DNA from: Symsagittifera roscoffensis | Lineage: Eukaryota; Xenacoelomorpha; Acoela; Convolutidae | DNA: 64,000 bases | Direction: 5' to 3' | NCBI RefSeq assembly: GCF_963678635.1 | Contig: NC_087071.1 | Span: 27,451,378-27,515,377, forward strand | Position numbers and translations under genes: made by a program | In this document: positions 1-13,200 of the stretch, in pieces | Position numbering within the stretch: position 1 is the stretch's first letter | Layout of the letters: each line of letters begins with the position of its first letter | The notes under the pieces: model-generated | Databases searched by the model: none | What the model was told of the DNA's origin: nothing | Seen by the model: only the letters and a program-made list of their open reading frames with translations

Positions 1-1989
1 AACAAGGAAAAATTTGCAACAAAAAACTCAAGGAGTTTAGACCAATGATACTACAAACTCGTTGGTTATCCTGTTTCTTTTTCCATCTAGGAATTGCAAT
101 TTAAGTATTTTTTGATTAGGTTCACCAAATAAAAATTTAGCAATATGGCTGAAAAATTCATATAACCTTGATTAATTTTTACTGTTTTGAGGCACAGCTT
201 TTAACCAGTTTTGAAGAATTTTTTCTTCTTTTTCCCCAGCTAATTTTTTTTTTGCTATCTTGCAGTTCTAAGTAATGGTTTTATTAAACTGAAGGTTTTT
301 CGTTTTAGGAAAAACATTGGTTTCCCAGACCTTCCATAGTTTTTTCTCACCCTTTTTTCACTTATTAGGATAGTTCAAGCATTTAATTAAAATATTTCAT
401 TCTTTCAAATTTTTTTCAATCTTTTGAAAACATTTTCTGTTCTAGTTCCAAAATTTTAAATTTGGACCTATTTGACATCTAGAAGGTCCGACTGATTTTC
501 AGTAACACCTCGGCTCCTGTAATTGTCGCTCGTCGTTCAGTTGAGGCTTGCGTTTACATACATAAAAAGCGCTTATGTGAAAAACTTCTCAACGTGCTTG
601 CTTTGATCAAGTAATTGCCACTCGAATGACTTGGGTTGTCCACCGCCTCCAGTGACATTGATGTGTACTGGCGTATTGTTATTATGATGCTCTGTTATCC
701 GTAGGGTTAGACAATTGCACGTTTTTTCAACTTAATTGGAATTACATCTATTTCATATGATTTCCTGTGCCACAAGAGAGTTCAAATTAGAATGAAAAGT
801 AGATTTAGGCTATGCCAGACACGTTTTGAGATTTGGCGCTGTCAAATTGACGAACATTGTGCTTGAATTCTAAAATTTTTCTTTCCTTTTGATACTTGTT
901 TTTCCTCGGTATTGAAAAACTAAAATCACTTGACCAATTTTTCGGTTTCAGTTTTTGCTTCTATAAAAATTGAGATGGTTTTCTAATGAAATAATCATTT
1001 GTCATGGTTTAATTATGCACCGTTTTAAGAAATAGGGGTTCAGGTGCTTTCGGTACTTTTTAGAAAACTTTTAGTTTTCGGTGCATAATCACTTGCACAC
1101 AGTGTACGTAAAGCAATCCCTACTTTAAAGTATATATAAACAATCTGATCTTCTGTCTCTTTTTTCAAGTATTGATTTTGAGAGTTTTTCTCGAGCGTAT
1201 ATGTAACAATGTTCGCGCCAAAACTTTCCTAAAAAGGGGGTCAAGACATATATTCAGTTTTTGATATCTACTGCCAGGTATTGATAGAACTGGATGGAGT
1301 GGTGTTTTTTTAAACATACCGTATAACCTGGCTGGCTAAAATTCTGTAGTCCTGAGTATAGAAATTATTTTTTTCGTGTATGAGTTCTTTTTTTTCATTC
1401 CCAGTAGTGCGTTTTTGGCGTCCTTTACGCTTTCAAGATCAAACCAATGTTGATTTTATAAATTGTTCTTGCACAATTAACTGTTGACTATCCAAACTTT
1501 TTGTAAGTTTATATCCTCAACCTGTTTTGTTTTATGATTTTCTTCACAAAAAATTTATTACTTTTATCATAAGGTTCAGCAAAAGATCTTTTTTGAAAAC
1601 TTTTCACCGCTCTTTGATAAGCTTTATCAAAGATTGTTTCTATGATATTCCATGCCTACCGAACTGACGAATTGTCTTTTTCACATTGTTTTTCTCCCTT
1701 AGTTACCTTTGTTTGTAGGTTTTATACCAATTAACCTGAATGGCCGAGAATTGAGTTTCATTAACATTGTATCGATGTTTCTGAGATTAAAAAAATCATT
1801 TCTTTGAAAATTGTCAAAGCAGTATCATTTTTTTTGAAGCTTTAATTTTTCTTGGTGGTTTTCTTTGCTAAAGTGAGAAGTTCAGTAAATTAGTGTGCAT
1901 TTAATCCTATTTGTGTACTTTGATTGTGCTAAGTTTTGACGTAAATTTAACATTAATGATGGTAGCCATCTTTCATCAAAAATTTTCAA
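1..1989. other. AT-rich non-coding stretch
   Basis: No gene is supported here. The sequence is AT-rich with many T homopolymers, and no open frame or recognised motif appears on either strand up to the left target duplication of the Merlin element. Confidence 0.6.
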
Positions 1990-1997
1990 CCTTTTCT

Positions 1998-2023
1998 GGC
2001 TCTTTTCCAGTTCCCCCCCTTTT
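1998..2023. repeat. Left terminal inverted repeat of Merlin element
   Basis: Begins GGCTCTTTTCCAGT and runs through a C tract into TTTT. It matches the reverse complement of 3,080-3,105 at 24 of 26 positions. Confidence 0.85.
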
Positions 2024-2049
2024 AAACATGAAAAATTGAGTTTAAATTG

Positions 2050-2816
2050 GTGAATTAAGAGTACTGATGTCATCCAATATTTCATCAAACAATCTTTTAT
2101 TGTCTGCGTTTTGGTTTTTTGCCAAATAAATTCACAGAGATATGAATCTAGCAAAGTTCTATGAGTTCCCCAACGCTTTTTGTTTTCAAATTTTGCTAAG
2201 TTCCACATTTCTTCGACTCGATTTGTACAAGCACCAGTTGTTGGATCCACAAATTTTTCGCAGTGTTTCACAGTTTGATGCTCATAACCACATTTTTCGA
2301 TATCAGTGTAGGATTTCCACTCGTCCGAAATAATTTTGCTGCCTGCAACAATGCTACTTTTTATGGTAGGCATTAGCAAATCTTTAGATCTTTAGTCCGA
2401 TTCTCTACAGCATACAAGAAACAATCTCCAGTTTCCCTGCGGATACCTCCAAACACCCATTGTTCTTTGACAACTCTGCTTCTATTGTATTTTCTTTTTA
2501 CAAAACAACTCTCATCAATTCCGACGGTTTTGCCTTTTCCACCAATTTTTTTTCAGATTTTCAAGTAAAAACTGGGCACAAACTTCACGAACAAAATTAT
2601 TCCAGTCGACAGTTGTTATATGGCCAATTCCGATATCTTTTTCACAAAATTTGATCGATGTATATTTTCCGACCAGCAGTATAAGAAAAGTATAACCTGT
2701 TGATAGCTGAGATGAGTACCTTCTGGCCAATATCCTGCTTTCAATTGTTTTGGTTTTCTGCATATTTTCTTACAACATCTCCATCGATCTTCGCGATCCG
2801 CAATAATTAATTTCAT
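2050..2816 (-). pseudogene. Merlin transposase pseudogene (DDE, ISXO2-like)
   Basis: This would encode the cut-and-paste transposase of the surrounding element. Minus-strand fragments in several frames line up in order. An N-terminal part (2,816 to about 2,616) has a Cys-rich RWRC segment. A linker follows with the D(I/L)GIG.. TTVDWNNF pattern (about 2,650-2,570). The catalytic core carries GIDES, with its Asp at 2,514-2,516, then DEW with its Asp at 2,323-2,325, then NRVEEMW with its Glu at 2,212-2,214. All three catalytic acidic residues of the DDE triad survive, but frameshifts near 2,520-2,640 and 2,380-2,400 break the reading frame. The C-terminal frame runs past the inverted repeat, so the original stop is lost or shifted. 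The exact start is uncertain; Met at 2,816 is only the furthest upstream candidate. Confidence 0.85.
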
Positions 2817-3079
2817 CTCATGTCCGTGTCACAGTATCTTGCTTTATGTAAAAATTTTTCTCTTTTGTAGAAATTCAATGGAAAGTTCTTTGGTAGAACA
2901 CAATTTATACAGCTCTATGAAATTCATTTTTTAAGTTTTTTCATGCATTTCCGGTAATTTCAATATAATATAACGTGTTTCCGGTTTAGAGTTTGAATGA
3001 ATTTTTTAGTTTTGGAATGGTGTTGAAATTGAATCAAATTAAAACTTGCTTCAAAAATTAATGAAAAAAATTAGCAAAA

Positions 3080-3105
3080 TAAAGGGGGGGGACTGGAAAA
3101 GAGCC
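3080..3105. repeat. Right terminal inverted repeat of Merlin element
   Basis: Reads inward as a T tract and G run, then ACTGGAAAAGAGCC. It is the inverted counterpart of 1,998-2,023. The 8 bases outside it (3,106-3,113) repeat the left flank with one mismatch. Confidence 0.85.
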
Positions 3106-3386
3106 CCTTTTTTATGCAGCTGAACCCTATTTGGTTTCGTTTTCTTCTCCGGAGTTTTTAGGATTTTTTAAATCTAGAACTGCTTGCTGCTCAGGGAAAA
3201 CTAAGGCTCATAGCATAGAAGTTTTTAGAAAACTGCAAACTATACCTTTATTCAAAACTTTGTTAGGCAACTTCCATTTCAAATCAAAGTTGCCAATCGT
3301 CATATTTCTCCGTGGTTTGCGTAACCCTTTCTACAGTAACAACTGTGAGATTGTGCAGCTATCTAATTCAATGGTTGAAAAAAAAA

Positions 3387-4370
3387 CTAAAACTTTCCTT
3401 CTCGCGCGCTTGTTAATTTCGAGTGCCGCAAATAACCATGCCTCAAATTTCTTATTTTCGATTGGTTAAAAGTCTGATGCAAATAAATAAACAATCATGC
3501 CGCAAAATGATGACTTTTAATTGATTTAAAGTTCATTGCAGCTAGATACGTCATTGCGCGTCATTCTGCAAATTTTCCGAGAAAAACTATCCTGATTGGC
3601 TTTCTTCTGTTTTTATGAGTTTTTTGATAACGTTAACAAAGAGATCAGTTGGTTTTTATTGGAGTATAAAACTTGAACCTAGAGTTGAGTTTATTCTGTT
3701 TGGATTAAACACAAACTTGAGATCATTTGTTTTTGAATTCCCTCAATGCCATTACGTTTTCCAGAGATCAAATTATTCCACCATAAATTTCAACTAAACA
3801 TTTCCCAGGTGAACACAATAAATTACAATTTATAGACAAAATTTATGTGAAGTAGAAAACGCTTTCCTTGGATGAAAGGCCCGATTTTCAGTATAGACGT
3901 CATGTAGTCTAGACCAATCATTTTTTTTTCAATTATATTAAAGAATTGAAAAATATTTAAACGGTACTGGGAATGCTGAAACGATCTTATTTCAAACTAA
4001 AAGACTACAAACGAGCGAAAGTGGTGATGGTGCAGGAAACGAAAATTCTTCTAAATATTCGCCATGCTTTTGATAAGCATAACAGACCCCAATATCTTCA
4101 AGCTTTGGTTTTTATTGAAAGTTTACTAGCGATTATTTATACATACAACGCAAGATATTTTGCAACTCATGAACATTTTTCAAAAAAAAACATAGTTTTA
4201 CACAAAATTCCTAAATCAAAAAACGATTGAAACTTACCTCGTTACTGTTTCAAAAAACAATATGTAGGAACAAGTTTGCACGGTTGTGGCGTAGTGTGGT
4301 TGAACGATGCAACTTTTTTCCAAACGAACTTGCTATGGTTAATGCTATTTAAGGTGGCACTTTTGAATCG
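3387..4370. repeat. Local repeat A, copy 1
   Basis: About 984 bp, from CTAAAACTTTCC to TTTTGAATCG, is repeated with high identity at 10,266-11,250 and, lacking its first ~270 bp, at 18,457-19,170. It contains short open frames (3,615-3,797 and 3,973-4,230, plus) that are partly kept between copies, but I recognise no domain in them. The similarity stops abruptly at 4,370, where the other two copies continue, so this copy is 3' truncated. No inverted or long direct termini were seen, so the element class is unknown. Confidence 0.85.
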
Positions 4371-7300
4371 TGCTTCGAATAGACAAGTTTTGACAAGTGC
4401 TTCGAATCGGTGAGAATTCTTTTTTCTGTGACGTTAACACTTTTTCCTTGTCACTCAGGGAGGTTTGATTGATTTCCGTTTATGCGAATGGTGATAGTGT
4501 CAGTCCAATGAATTAAATATTTTGTGCGGCTTAAGTTTCTGCTAGTTTCTATCAAATATCCTACAATTTTAGCATGCTTTTGGCGTGGGGCTTAGGTTCA
4601 GTTCAATTTTATGCAGTAAGGTTTGCAAAACTATCTTTCAATTTCATAGGTTGCCATATTTGAGGCATGATAACGTGCGACTAGATTTTTTGTTTTGTTT
4701 TGAAATATAAAAAGATTTAGGAAATATTCAAATTCGCATCTTGATGGGATGTTCTGACTTTCAAACTTGCTGAAAACAGTAAGCAAAATAAAATACAGAG
4801 TACATTACGATGGTTTTTGCTATGACTAGCATCATCAAGTGTGCACAATTTAAAATTAAAGTATTTACTGTTAAAAAGACTCTCAAAACACCAAAGCTAT
4901 ACGCATTGAGGTTTGTGTTCATCTTGAAACTACATAATCATTTAAAACAATTTTAGGGATATTAGTTTGATAGAGATATTTTGTTTTCTAAAATTGTCCG
5001 TTTTTTTTCAATTTTCTTGCATTTTGATAGTTTTAGGGCAAAACTGATACATTTCACTCACTTCGTAAATTTGATTTCGAAAAAGTAAACTATTCGAATC
5101 AAATTAAAATGCACAATGATTGGTTCTTAAGTGCTTCAACCAATAGTACTTCAATGCCAGAATGGTGATGAAGAAATGTCCTCTAATTTCATTGTGTGTA
5201 TTCAAAAATTGAGATTCTCAAATCTAGTAATATTGCATCTAAGTTTAATAGATAAAAAGCATTGTTTCATTTGATTTTATACAAAGCACGAACACTTCTG
5301 GTTTTTTTGTTTTGTCATTCAACCTGACATTTTCATATAAACACATATGTAAACAGAAAAAGTTTTCGCTCGTCAAAAGACACAACATGACGCCACATCG
5401 ATAAGCTGAAACTTATTATAATGAAAAAAAAACGAAATTCTAAAACATTGGTTTGATAAAAAGGACGGAAAGTTCAAATGCAAACATGTTCAAAACATGT
5501 CTGTTGCAGTTTTTTTAACAGAGAGAACTAGGGTATGAAGGAAAACAGAAAATGAGTCTTGTGAACATAACATTGCTAAGATTGGCACAAAACTCTTGCT
5601 TATCACAAGGCAAACATAATTTACTGTGCCTTTTTAACCGTATTTCACGCAACTGCTTAATCAAAATGAGAAAAAAGAAACAATTTTTCTCGTTTAATAA
5701 ACTCCAGTAAACTTTAGTTCTAATCACAGAAAGTTCCAAATATCATCACAATATCAAAAAAGCCAAGTTTATAAATACTGTTTCGAATAGTTGTCGATTT
5801 TGATTTTTAAAACGTTTAGCTTATGTGTATGAAAACTAATTGAACACCACAGAGCAGTGACCTTTAAGTCATACAACCGAAAGTGAAGAACTCCCCACTC
5901 TTCGTCTACCTACATTAGTTAAGTTCAATTGATCGCTCTTTTTCAAAACTTTTCATCTCATGAAGTGAAAAGTTTCTAGGACGTATGACAATTCTAGTAA
6001 AATCAATTGGTTCTTTTCGTCTGTCATATTTCAAAACTGGAGTGTGTGTGCGTGTCTGTGCTTAGAATTTTTTGTTCATTGTTTTCTAAGAGGTTGAAAT
6101 AAGGTAACCAATTTCTATATGTAGTAGATGCCATAGTGGTTTTTGAAATGACCAAAGAGAAAAAAGGTGAAATGATAGAAATGTAAATCAGTAATTTCTA
6201 TGTTTCATATGCATTTAACTTCCTTTGGTTGGCTAAGTTTAATATTTCTACTTTCATCAATTAATTTAATTCAATTGCTGTTTTAATTGAGGCATTGCTA
6301 TAATCAAGGATTCAAAAACTTTCTAAAGCGCTGAAACTGAGATAACAACTTTTAAAAAAAAGCAGGGCAATTTTTTGTTAAACCCAAGATAATTTCTGAC
6401 AGCGTATCATCATTGATCTATAAAGGTGATGATTAAAAGCAGAAGTCGATTTGCGCATGATTCTCAACCGCAAACTGAGGGGAAAAATCTTGACCATAAC
6501 TGCATTTTTTAGTATGGAATGATGTTTGTCGCGGGGCCTAGGAATTTAAAGCAAATCAGTTGCGACCATCAAAAACGAATTTAAACGTCGATGCAAAATT
6601 ACAAATATAGGAAATAAGACGTAATTGTTTTGTTCGTGTCTGATAATTGTTTACTACAATTAACTTTCTTACGTTCGAACTTTCCTAAAAGCAAATCAGA
6701 ATTTTACATGCCGCAACCTTCACATTCCTCAATTTTCACATGACGCAATGGTATAATTTATGGCTTTCAAAAATGTTTTATAATATTGAGAATAACGTGA
6801 TATAAATCAATTGTGATGAGTATTTTGTTATGCAATATATATCATATACTATTTTTTCTATGTTTTCGAGCATTTCAATACTACAATTAAAACATCAACA
6901 TCTTTATCTAAAAAACATTTCATTACGAGGCTAAACTGTGCATTTTGTGCATTGTAAGCGGATTCTGCAACAAATACGCTCCCATGTTCTTCTTTTGTTC
7001 AATACTTACCTTTGATCGTTCCGTCAGAATTTTAACATGTTTAAATACTTGTCTCTAGAACTCAGGAACATGCAGACACACAGACACAACATTTTGCGCA
7101 TATCCAGTGCACATTTTGGCCTCGTAGTGTTTTCCTGCAAAAGTTTATGATTGCTTACTGTGGTTTGAAAATTGTTGATTCACTTAGAATATCTCAAGCT
7201 CACACAAAGAGCTCACTTTAAAAGCCAAACTCAAACACGGTGCTTTTAAATTAAAATCATTGAGAATTCTTTTTAATTACTTATCTGAAAAAAAATTTAA

Positions 7301-8281
7301 AAATGCTTTTGAATAATATTTTTGCGAAATTTTCAATTTTATAATGCCAGAAAAGCGCTTCATGAACATTACATATAGAGTTTTCTTTAACAAAAAACTG
7401 AACGAGAATTTGATTTTCAAGTAACAATCGCTCGAAATTGAGCTGGAAAGCAAAAATTTCTAGTTTATTTTATTGAAACTGTTTTATATGTCATTTAAAT
7501 CAAAACTAAAAGAACTTCATGATATTATGCGACCCAATTGATTGCTTATTTATAGTATCTAAGTTTGCACATTAAAAGTAGAGAAGAAATATACAAAAAA
7601 CTAAACGATATCCAAAAAAACTAAACTTCACCCGAAGACAAATTCTGTCGACACCCTCAGTGCTCGCCTCTGTTACATATTCAATTTCGCCTCTGTTACT
7701 TTTACCAATTTAACATTTTTTTGTTGTCAGCAGAAAAAAATGCATCATCACAAAAACAAAATCACGACGCAGTTTAAAAATTGCATCAATAATGAAAAAT
7801 CGAATGATATACACAGGTAATAAAACAAATAATAACAGTTTGGAAAATTAAGATGCAGGCGGTATCAGGAAATTTCTTATTTAGGAATTAGGCGAGAAAA
7901 ATGAAACAAAGGTAGCTGGTGGTTGTGCAAGTTGCACAGATGTTCCGACCTCGATCATGTAAAAAACACCTAGAAATGAAGGGGACACTTACAAGAACTA
8001 ATTGATAGCAAGTGATGATGTGGTAAGCCAGGCGGACTAAATATCACTGAGATAGTCGCAAAGTAACATATCTTAAAAATTCTTTTTGTTATTGATTTTA
8101 GCTTGTAACGTGCTTTTTAGCTCGTTTTAGTTTCTGTGCTACACTTCAAACAAGCTTTCATGTTCTTTTATGCTTTTCACATAAAAATGTTTTGTATTAC
8201 CAACTTTTCTATACCATACAAAGTAATCAAAACTAAAAAAAATTGATAACAGTATTTGATTTTTGAAGAAAAAGAATCAAA
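4371..8281. other. AT-rich stretch upstream of lectin-like gene
   Basis: About 3.9 kb with no supported gene. The open frames are short and carry no recognised motif. Promoter elements for the gene at 8,282 must lie at its 3' end, but I could not pick out a convincing TATA box. Confidence 0.5.
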
Positions 8282-9550
8282 ATGAACTACAAACAGACTG
8301 CAGTTTTAGTAGCATTATTTTCGATCGGTTACAATTTTTATAACTGTTCTATATGTATACATTATTTACTTTCACCCTCACTACCTTGCGATGATCTATC
8401 TCCTCCTACCGCAACAACGCCTTCTCCTGATCCTGAGCGTTATTGCCCTTATAATTTCAATAAAATTGGGGGAATAGACGACCGTTGTTTTAAGTATCTC
8501 TATGGGAAAAAATATTTCCGTTCCGCCATGTACGCCTGCTATTCACAGTTAGTCAATTTAATGCTTTTCTACTGCAAACATTTCCAATCAGGAGTTTATT
8601 TATTTTTAAAACTGATTCAAGCAAAATCATAGTGTTTAAACAGAGCCGAAGCCGAGTTTATCACCTTTTAAGATTTTTCGCAAGTTATCGGGCAAGAATG
8701 AAACGAAAGCCACTTGATCGAAAAATAACAAAAAAGAAACAACTACAAAGAACTCTTTGTTTTGTCTGATCAACCGGAGTGATTTATGTAATCAGAAACA
8801 CTAAGCGAGCGGTAAATAAGCCGCCAAAACTAGGGTAAACTCTCATTGAGACAAAAACAAAAATGTTGTCATGAAACCTTTGACCCAAAATGTTCTGAAT
8901 TACTGAAACTTTCATGATTTGTGTGTTTCTGGAGTAATGGGCGTTGAAATGTTCTTACCAAATGACCCTGTATTTAATCACTAAGTGGACAAAACATACT
9001 CTGATATCATTGTGGCCAAATAAAGCTTTTAAGCGAAAAAAAAACTGAAATTAATTTAATGTTCTGCATCTCAAATGAATTTAAGCTTTGGAAAAAGAAA
9101 AAGAGAAATTAACAAAAAAAAATATTCTTTTATATGGATATGAAGCAAACGATTGAAATTACAAAGTGAAGACTACCACTCCTTACAAAACTTTTTGCCG
9201 CTGCAATTACAAATCGTTTCAGCCATGCAGAAGTTTTCACTCCCATAGACGCTTCGGAAATAGAAAGAGTCTCCACGTATTACGCGAGAAATGTTGGACA
9301 AATTGGCGAATTCTGGACAGGTTATGCGGCCATAGTAATGGATATTCCATTTGCGGGGGATTTCGTAAATTTGAAAGAGATGTCTTGGAGAAACATACGG
9401 ACAATGAAGCCTGTGCCCGCGAACATGTGGTTGAGCGATGAACGCGGCGACCAGTACGAGGAATTGTGCACTCTTGCAGTAAAACACCGCTTAAATTATG
9501 AAGACTGCGACGAGTATCACGCAATTGTTTGTGAAGTAAAGCTGATTTAG
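8282..9550 (+). CDS. C-type lectin-like domain protein, two exons
   Basis: This is predicted to be a secreted or membrane-anchored C-type lectin-fold protein of 197 residues. Exon 1 is 8,282-8,547, the intron 8,548-9,222 (donor CA|GTTAGT, acceptor TTTCAG), and exon 2 9,223-9,550. The donor leaves two bases and the acceptor supplies one, so the frame is kept. Exon 1 gives a hydrophobic N-terminus (possible signal peptide), a Thr/Ser/Pro-rich linker, then the domain start with CPYNF, RCF and ACY. Exon 2 gives the conserved EFWTGY strand, then MWLSDERGD, ELC, EDC and IVCEV, completing six domain cysteines. The usual Ca2+/sugar motifs (EPN or QPD, and WND) are absent: SDERGD and LNYEDC stand in their places, so calcium-dependent sugar binding is doubtful. 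Splicing is inferred from sequence only. It is the only intact host-like gene in the window. Confidence 0.75.
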
Positions 9551-10265
9551 AGAATCTTAGAGGTCGCGCCTCTCTTGATTAAATGTCATAACCCTTTCCC
9601 AAACAAGGCGCAAACTCACGTTTTCATGATGTTTATTTAAGTCATTAGGTAAAAACTTATTCGTTTTTGTTTATTCGAATTCAAAATCTGATAAAAAAAC
9701 TAAAAACTCTGTTCAAAAAGCAAAAAGAAAACAATTTCTATTGAAGTTTCTCTATATACAATGCTACCATACCTAGACAAAAAGATCTTCCTAATAAGGA
9801 AGACTAAAAAAAGTAATCTCTGACCGCGCATTTCATCTAAAAAGCATCAGAAAAAACTATTACATATTTCAACAGCTTTTTTGATTACTCGAATAAATTA
9901 CATCGACCATTTGAAATGAAACTTTTTGAAATCTATAAAATAAAAGTATCTATCGGGCGCAATCATTTTATAAAAACTGGAAATTTTCAAATACTCTGTG
10001 AAATATTAGTGAGCATCATATGATTTATTTAAAATTACATTAAATTTTGGTCTAAGTTTTACTATTTATCTCAAAAGGTAGCATTTATAAAAATTTTATC
10101 TTCTTCACTTCCAAAACAAGCAAAATTTTCTTCAGTTTTTTAATCAATTATTATTCGTTGCTTCTTGAATTTGCGACAAAACAAAAACGCCGAGAAAATT
10201 ACGTTACAGTAGTAGTACAAAATTTTCATACCCGCCCCTAGTGACTTCCCACATTTTGACTTTTT
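9551..10265. other. AT-rich stretch downstream of lectin-like gene
   Basis: No gene is supported. It should hold the 3' UTR of the lectin-like gene, but no AATAAA close to the stop is convincing. Confidence 0.5.
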
Positions 10266-13200
10266 CTAAAACTTTCCTTCTCGCGCGCTTGTTAATTTCA
10301 AGTATACCCGAGAACAAGGTCACAACCATGCCGCAAATTTCTTCTTTTCGATTGGGTAAAAGTCTGATGCATATAAATAAACAATCATGCCGCAAAATGA
10401 TGACTTTTAATTGATTTAAAGTTCATTACAGCTAGATACGTCATTGCGCGTCATTCTGCAAGTTTTCCGAGAAAAACTATCCTGATTGGCTTTCTTCCGT
10501 TTTTATGAGATTTTTGATAACGTTAACAAAGAGATCAGTTGGTTTTTATTGGAGTATAAACTTTGAACCTGGAGTTGAGTTTATTCTGTTTGGATTAAAC
10601 ACAAACTTGAGATCATTTGTTTTTGAGTTCCCTCAATGTCATTACAATTTCCAAAGATCAAATTATTCCTCCATAAATTTCAACTAAATATTTCCCAAGT
10701 GATAACAATAAATTACAATTTATAGACAAAATTTATGTGAAACAGAAAACGCTTTCCTTGGATGAAAGGCCCGATTTTCAGTATAGACGTCAAGTAGTCT
10801 AGACCATTCATTTTTTTTTAAATTATAATAAAGAACTGAAAAATATTTAAACGGTCTTGGAAATGCTGAAACGATCTTATTTCAAACTAAAAGACTACGA
10901 ACGAGCGACAGTGGTGATGGTGCAGGAAACGAAAACTTTTCTAAACATTCGCCATGCTTTTGATAAGCATAACAGATCCCAATAACTTCAAGCTTTGGTT
11001 TTAATTGAAAGTTTACTACCGATGATTTATACATACAACGCAAGATATTTTGCAACTCATGAACATTTTTCAAAAAAAACATAGTTTTACACAAAATTCC
11101 TAAATCAAAAAACGATTGAAACTTACCTCGTTACTGTTTCAAAAAACAATATGTAGGAACAAGTTTGCACGGTTGTGGCGTAGTGTGGTTGAACGATGCA
11201 ACTTTTTTCCAAACAAACTTGTCATGGTTAATGCTATTTAAGGTGGCACTTTTGAATCGATAGGCTATATCGCAAGAACCTTGGCATTTGATTAGTAATA
11301 GACTAACACAGCTGATGCTTTTCAAATTCATCATTTGAACCAAAAACTAGTTGTTTTTTTCATACAATAATATAGTAGTCAAAAAAATTTTCGGATAATT
11401 TTCAACTAGAATTAATTTGCAAAATTTTTGAATTTATACGCATTTTGAAAGCGAACTCTACTCCAAATGCTTTGTAAGGCCGTCTGAACAATCAGTGCTT
11501 CACCCTGATTTGAACAATAACGTTTGTTCTTCAATCAATTTTTCAACTTTCAACTGAGAATTCAACAAACCAAAACTTCTTTTATAAGAGTCGGTGAACG
11601 TAGTTCAAACTCTTATTTAGGTCGTTTTTTTCGAATTCATGTTTTTCAAAAGAAATCTCAAAATACTCTGATAAATACGGAAGGTGCAATCATACGTATT
11701 AAAACTTTTATGAAATGAACGTCCTTTGATTTCTCGGCTATTTTGAGTTAAATCTAATTTCAATGGGTTTTTTTTCAGAAAACAAGCCGGTGTATTTCAG
11801 TTTTTTTGCGTTCATTGATTCTTTACAACTGTCTATTGGCTATGTTTGCTTCTGACTCGCAGATTTACGGCAGTATGGAAGTATACTATAAATTTTCTCT
11901 TACAAAGCGCGGTATGATATCTGATACTCTTTATACAAAATTGAGATCTTGTTTGTACATGTTTGACTAAATACTAAACTTATTTTAAGCAATCTTTCTG
12001 TGCTTTTAACAACAAAAAAATATTAACAATCTTTAACCGCAAAAATCTCAAAAAACCCTTATTAAAGTTGAAAGTGCAAAATTGAAACAATCGCCAATCG
12101 GGAAAAAAAGTTCTTTGCGTCTTTAGTTTTGAGTTTCACTGATTTTAACTCATTGAGATAAGTAGAAACGTAAACATCTTCTTGTTTCGAGAGTGTATCT
12201 TAAATTTTAATTTTCCAGCAAAACAAGTAAGTTAACGCATCGATATATTTTTCATAGTTTACAAAAAATTCACGAAAAATTCTATCAAAAAAAGTTCTTG
12301 AAAATCGAAGAGCTGTAAACATCTTTATGATTTCTCTTCCAATCTCGAAAGCTGACAAATATCAACATACTCTCAAAATATTTTCCAATTGAACATCATA
12401 TAAAGACAACAAGTGGTTGTGCAAGTAATAGCTTAAAACAATTTTCAAAATTTTTGATTTTGTTAATATACACATGCGAGAGCCAATGTCTTGTAACAGG
12501 AAACTATACTTTTCCTACAAAACTTTTTTCACATAAGTTTTCATGAAACTGCATTAATGCCTATCATTTTCAAGTTTCAGGCCCTTTCCTACTTTTTATG
12601 GAGGTAGTGATTTTTGCAACCCATGGTTTGCGGTTCGAATCTCAGACAGTTCTTACTTTTTTCAGGATGAATGCATTGAAACCTTTTTCCGGGAAATTTC
12701 GTGTTGTCAGACGTCCATTTGTCTGCTTTACTTTTACCGGACTTTTTTGCCACATCGAGGAGTTTTAATATATTTTGACGTTTTTTATTTCCTCAATTTC
12801 ACTTCTTTTTTGTCTAAAAGCTTTATTTTGCGAACAGAATTTGAGCTAATGTTTTCCGCCTTAGTTAGTTTATTTTTGGTCACTTCAAGAGCAGAGAATT
12901 TTTGTTTTTTCAATTGAGACATTTTCGAAGCAGGTTTTAAACTTTCAAAATTAATTGTTTGAAATTTTTTTAAATTAATTGGTTATGTCAATTGTTGTTT
13001 TTGGCTCAATGGGGATTTAACCATATGTTATCCGCTCGGTGATCACTCATTTGTGTCTCTTCACTGTTTTTTTCCAAAAATATTTTCATTCCCCCCCCCC
13101 AATTTGTTATGTCCGTCTCATTGCGATGTGCTAGCTTATAATTATGAGCTTGTGTTGCATCACAATTGATGAGAAGCTTCCTTTGTCTGGACTCTAATAC

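Larger units (their letters stand above)
1998..3105 (-). mobile_element. Merlin (IS1016-type) DNA transposon, decayed
   Basis: A 1,108-bp element is bounded by 26-bp terminal inverted repeats that match at 24 of 26 positions and begin GGCTCTTTTCCAGT. It is flanked by an 8-bp target duplication, ccttttct at 1,990-1,997 and cctttttt at 3,106-3,113, with one mismatch. The Merlin superfamily is known for 8-9 bp duplications and a DDE transposase, and a broken transposase of that type is encoded inside on the minus strand. Size, ends, duplication and coding content all agree. The transposase is frameshifted, so the copy cannot move by itself. Confidence 0.85.

Noticed and set aside
5515-5739. Minus-strand 74-codon frame as a gene
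   Set aside because: Short, AT-rich, with no motif, splice context or repetition.
12632-12645. GGTTCGAATCTC as a pol III B box or tRNA gene (also near 15,004 and 21,431)
   Set aside because: No A box at a proper distance upstream, and the flanking bases do not form a T stem.
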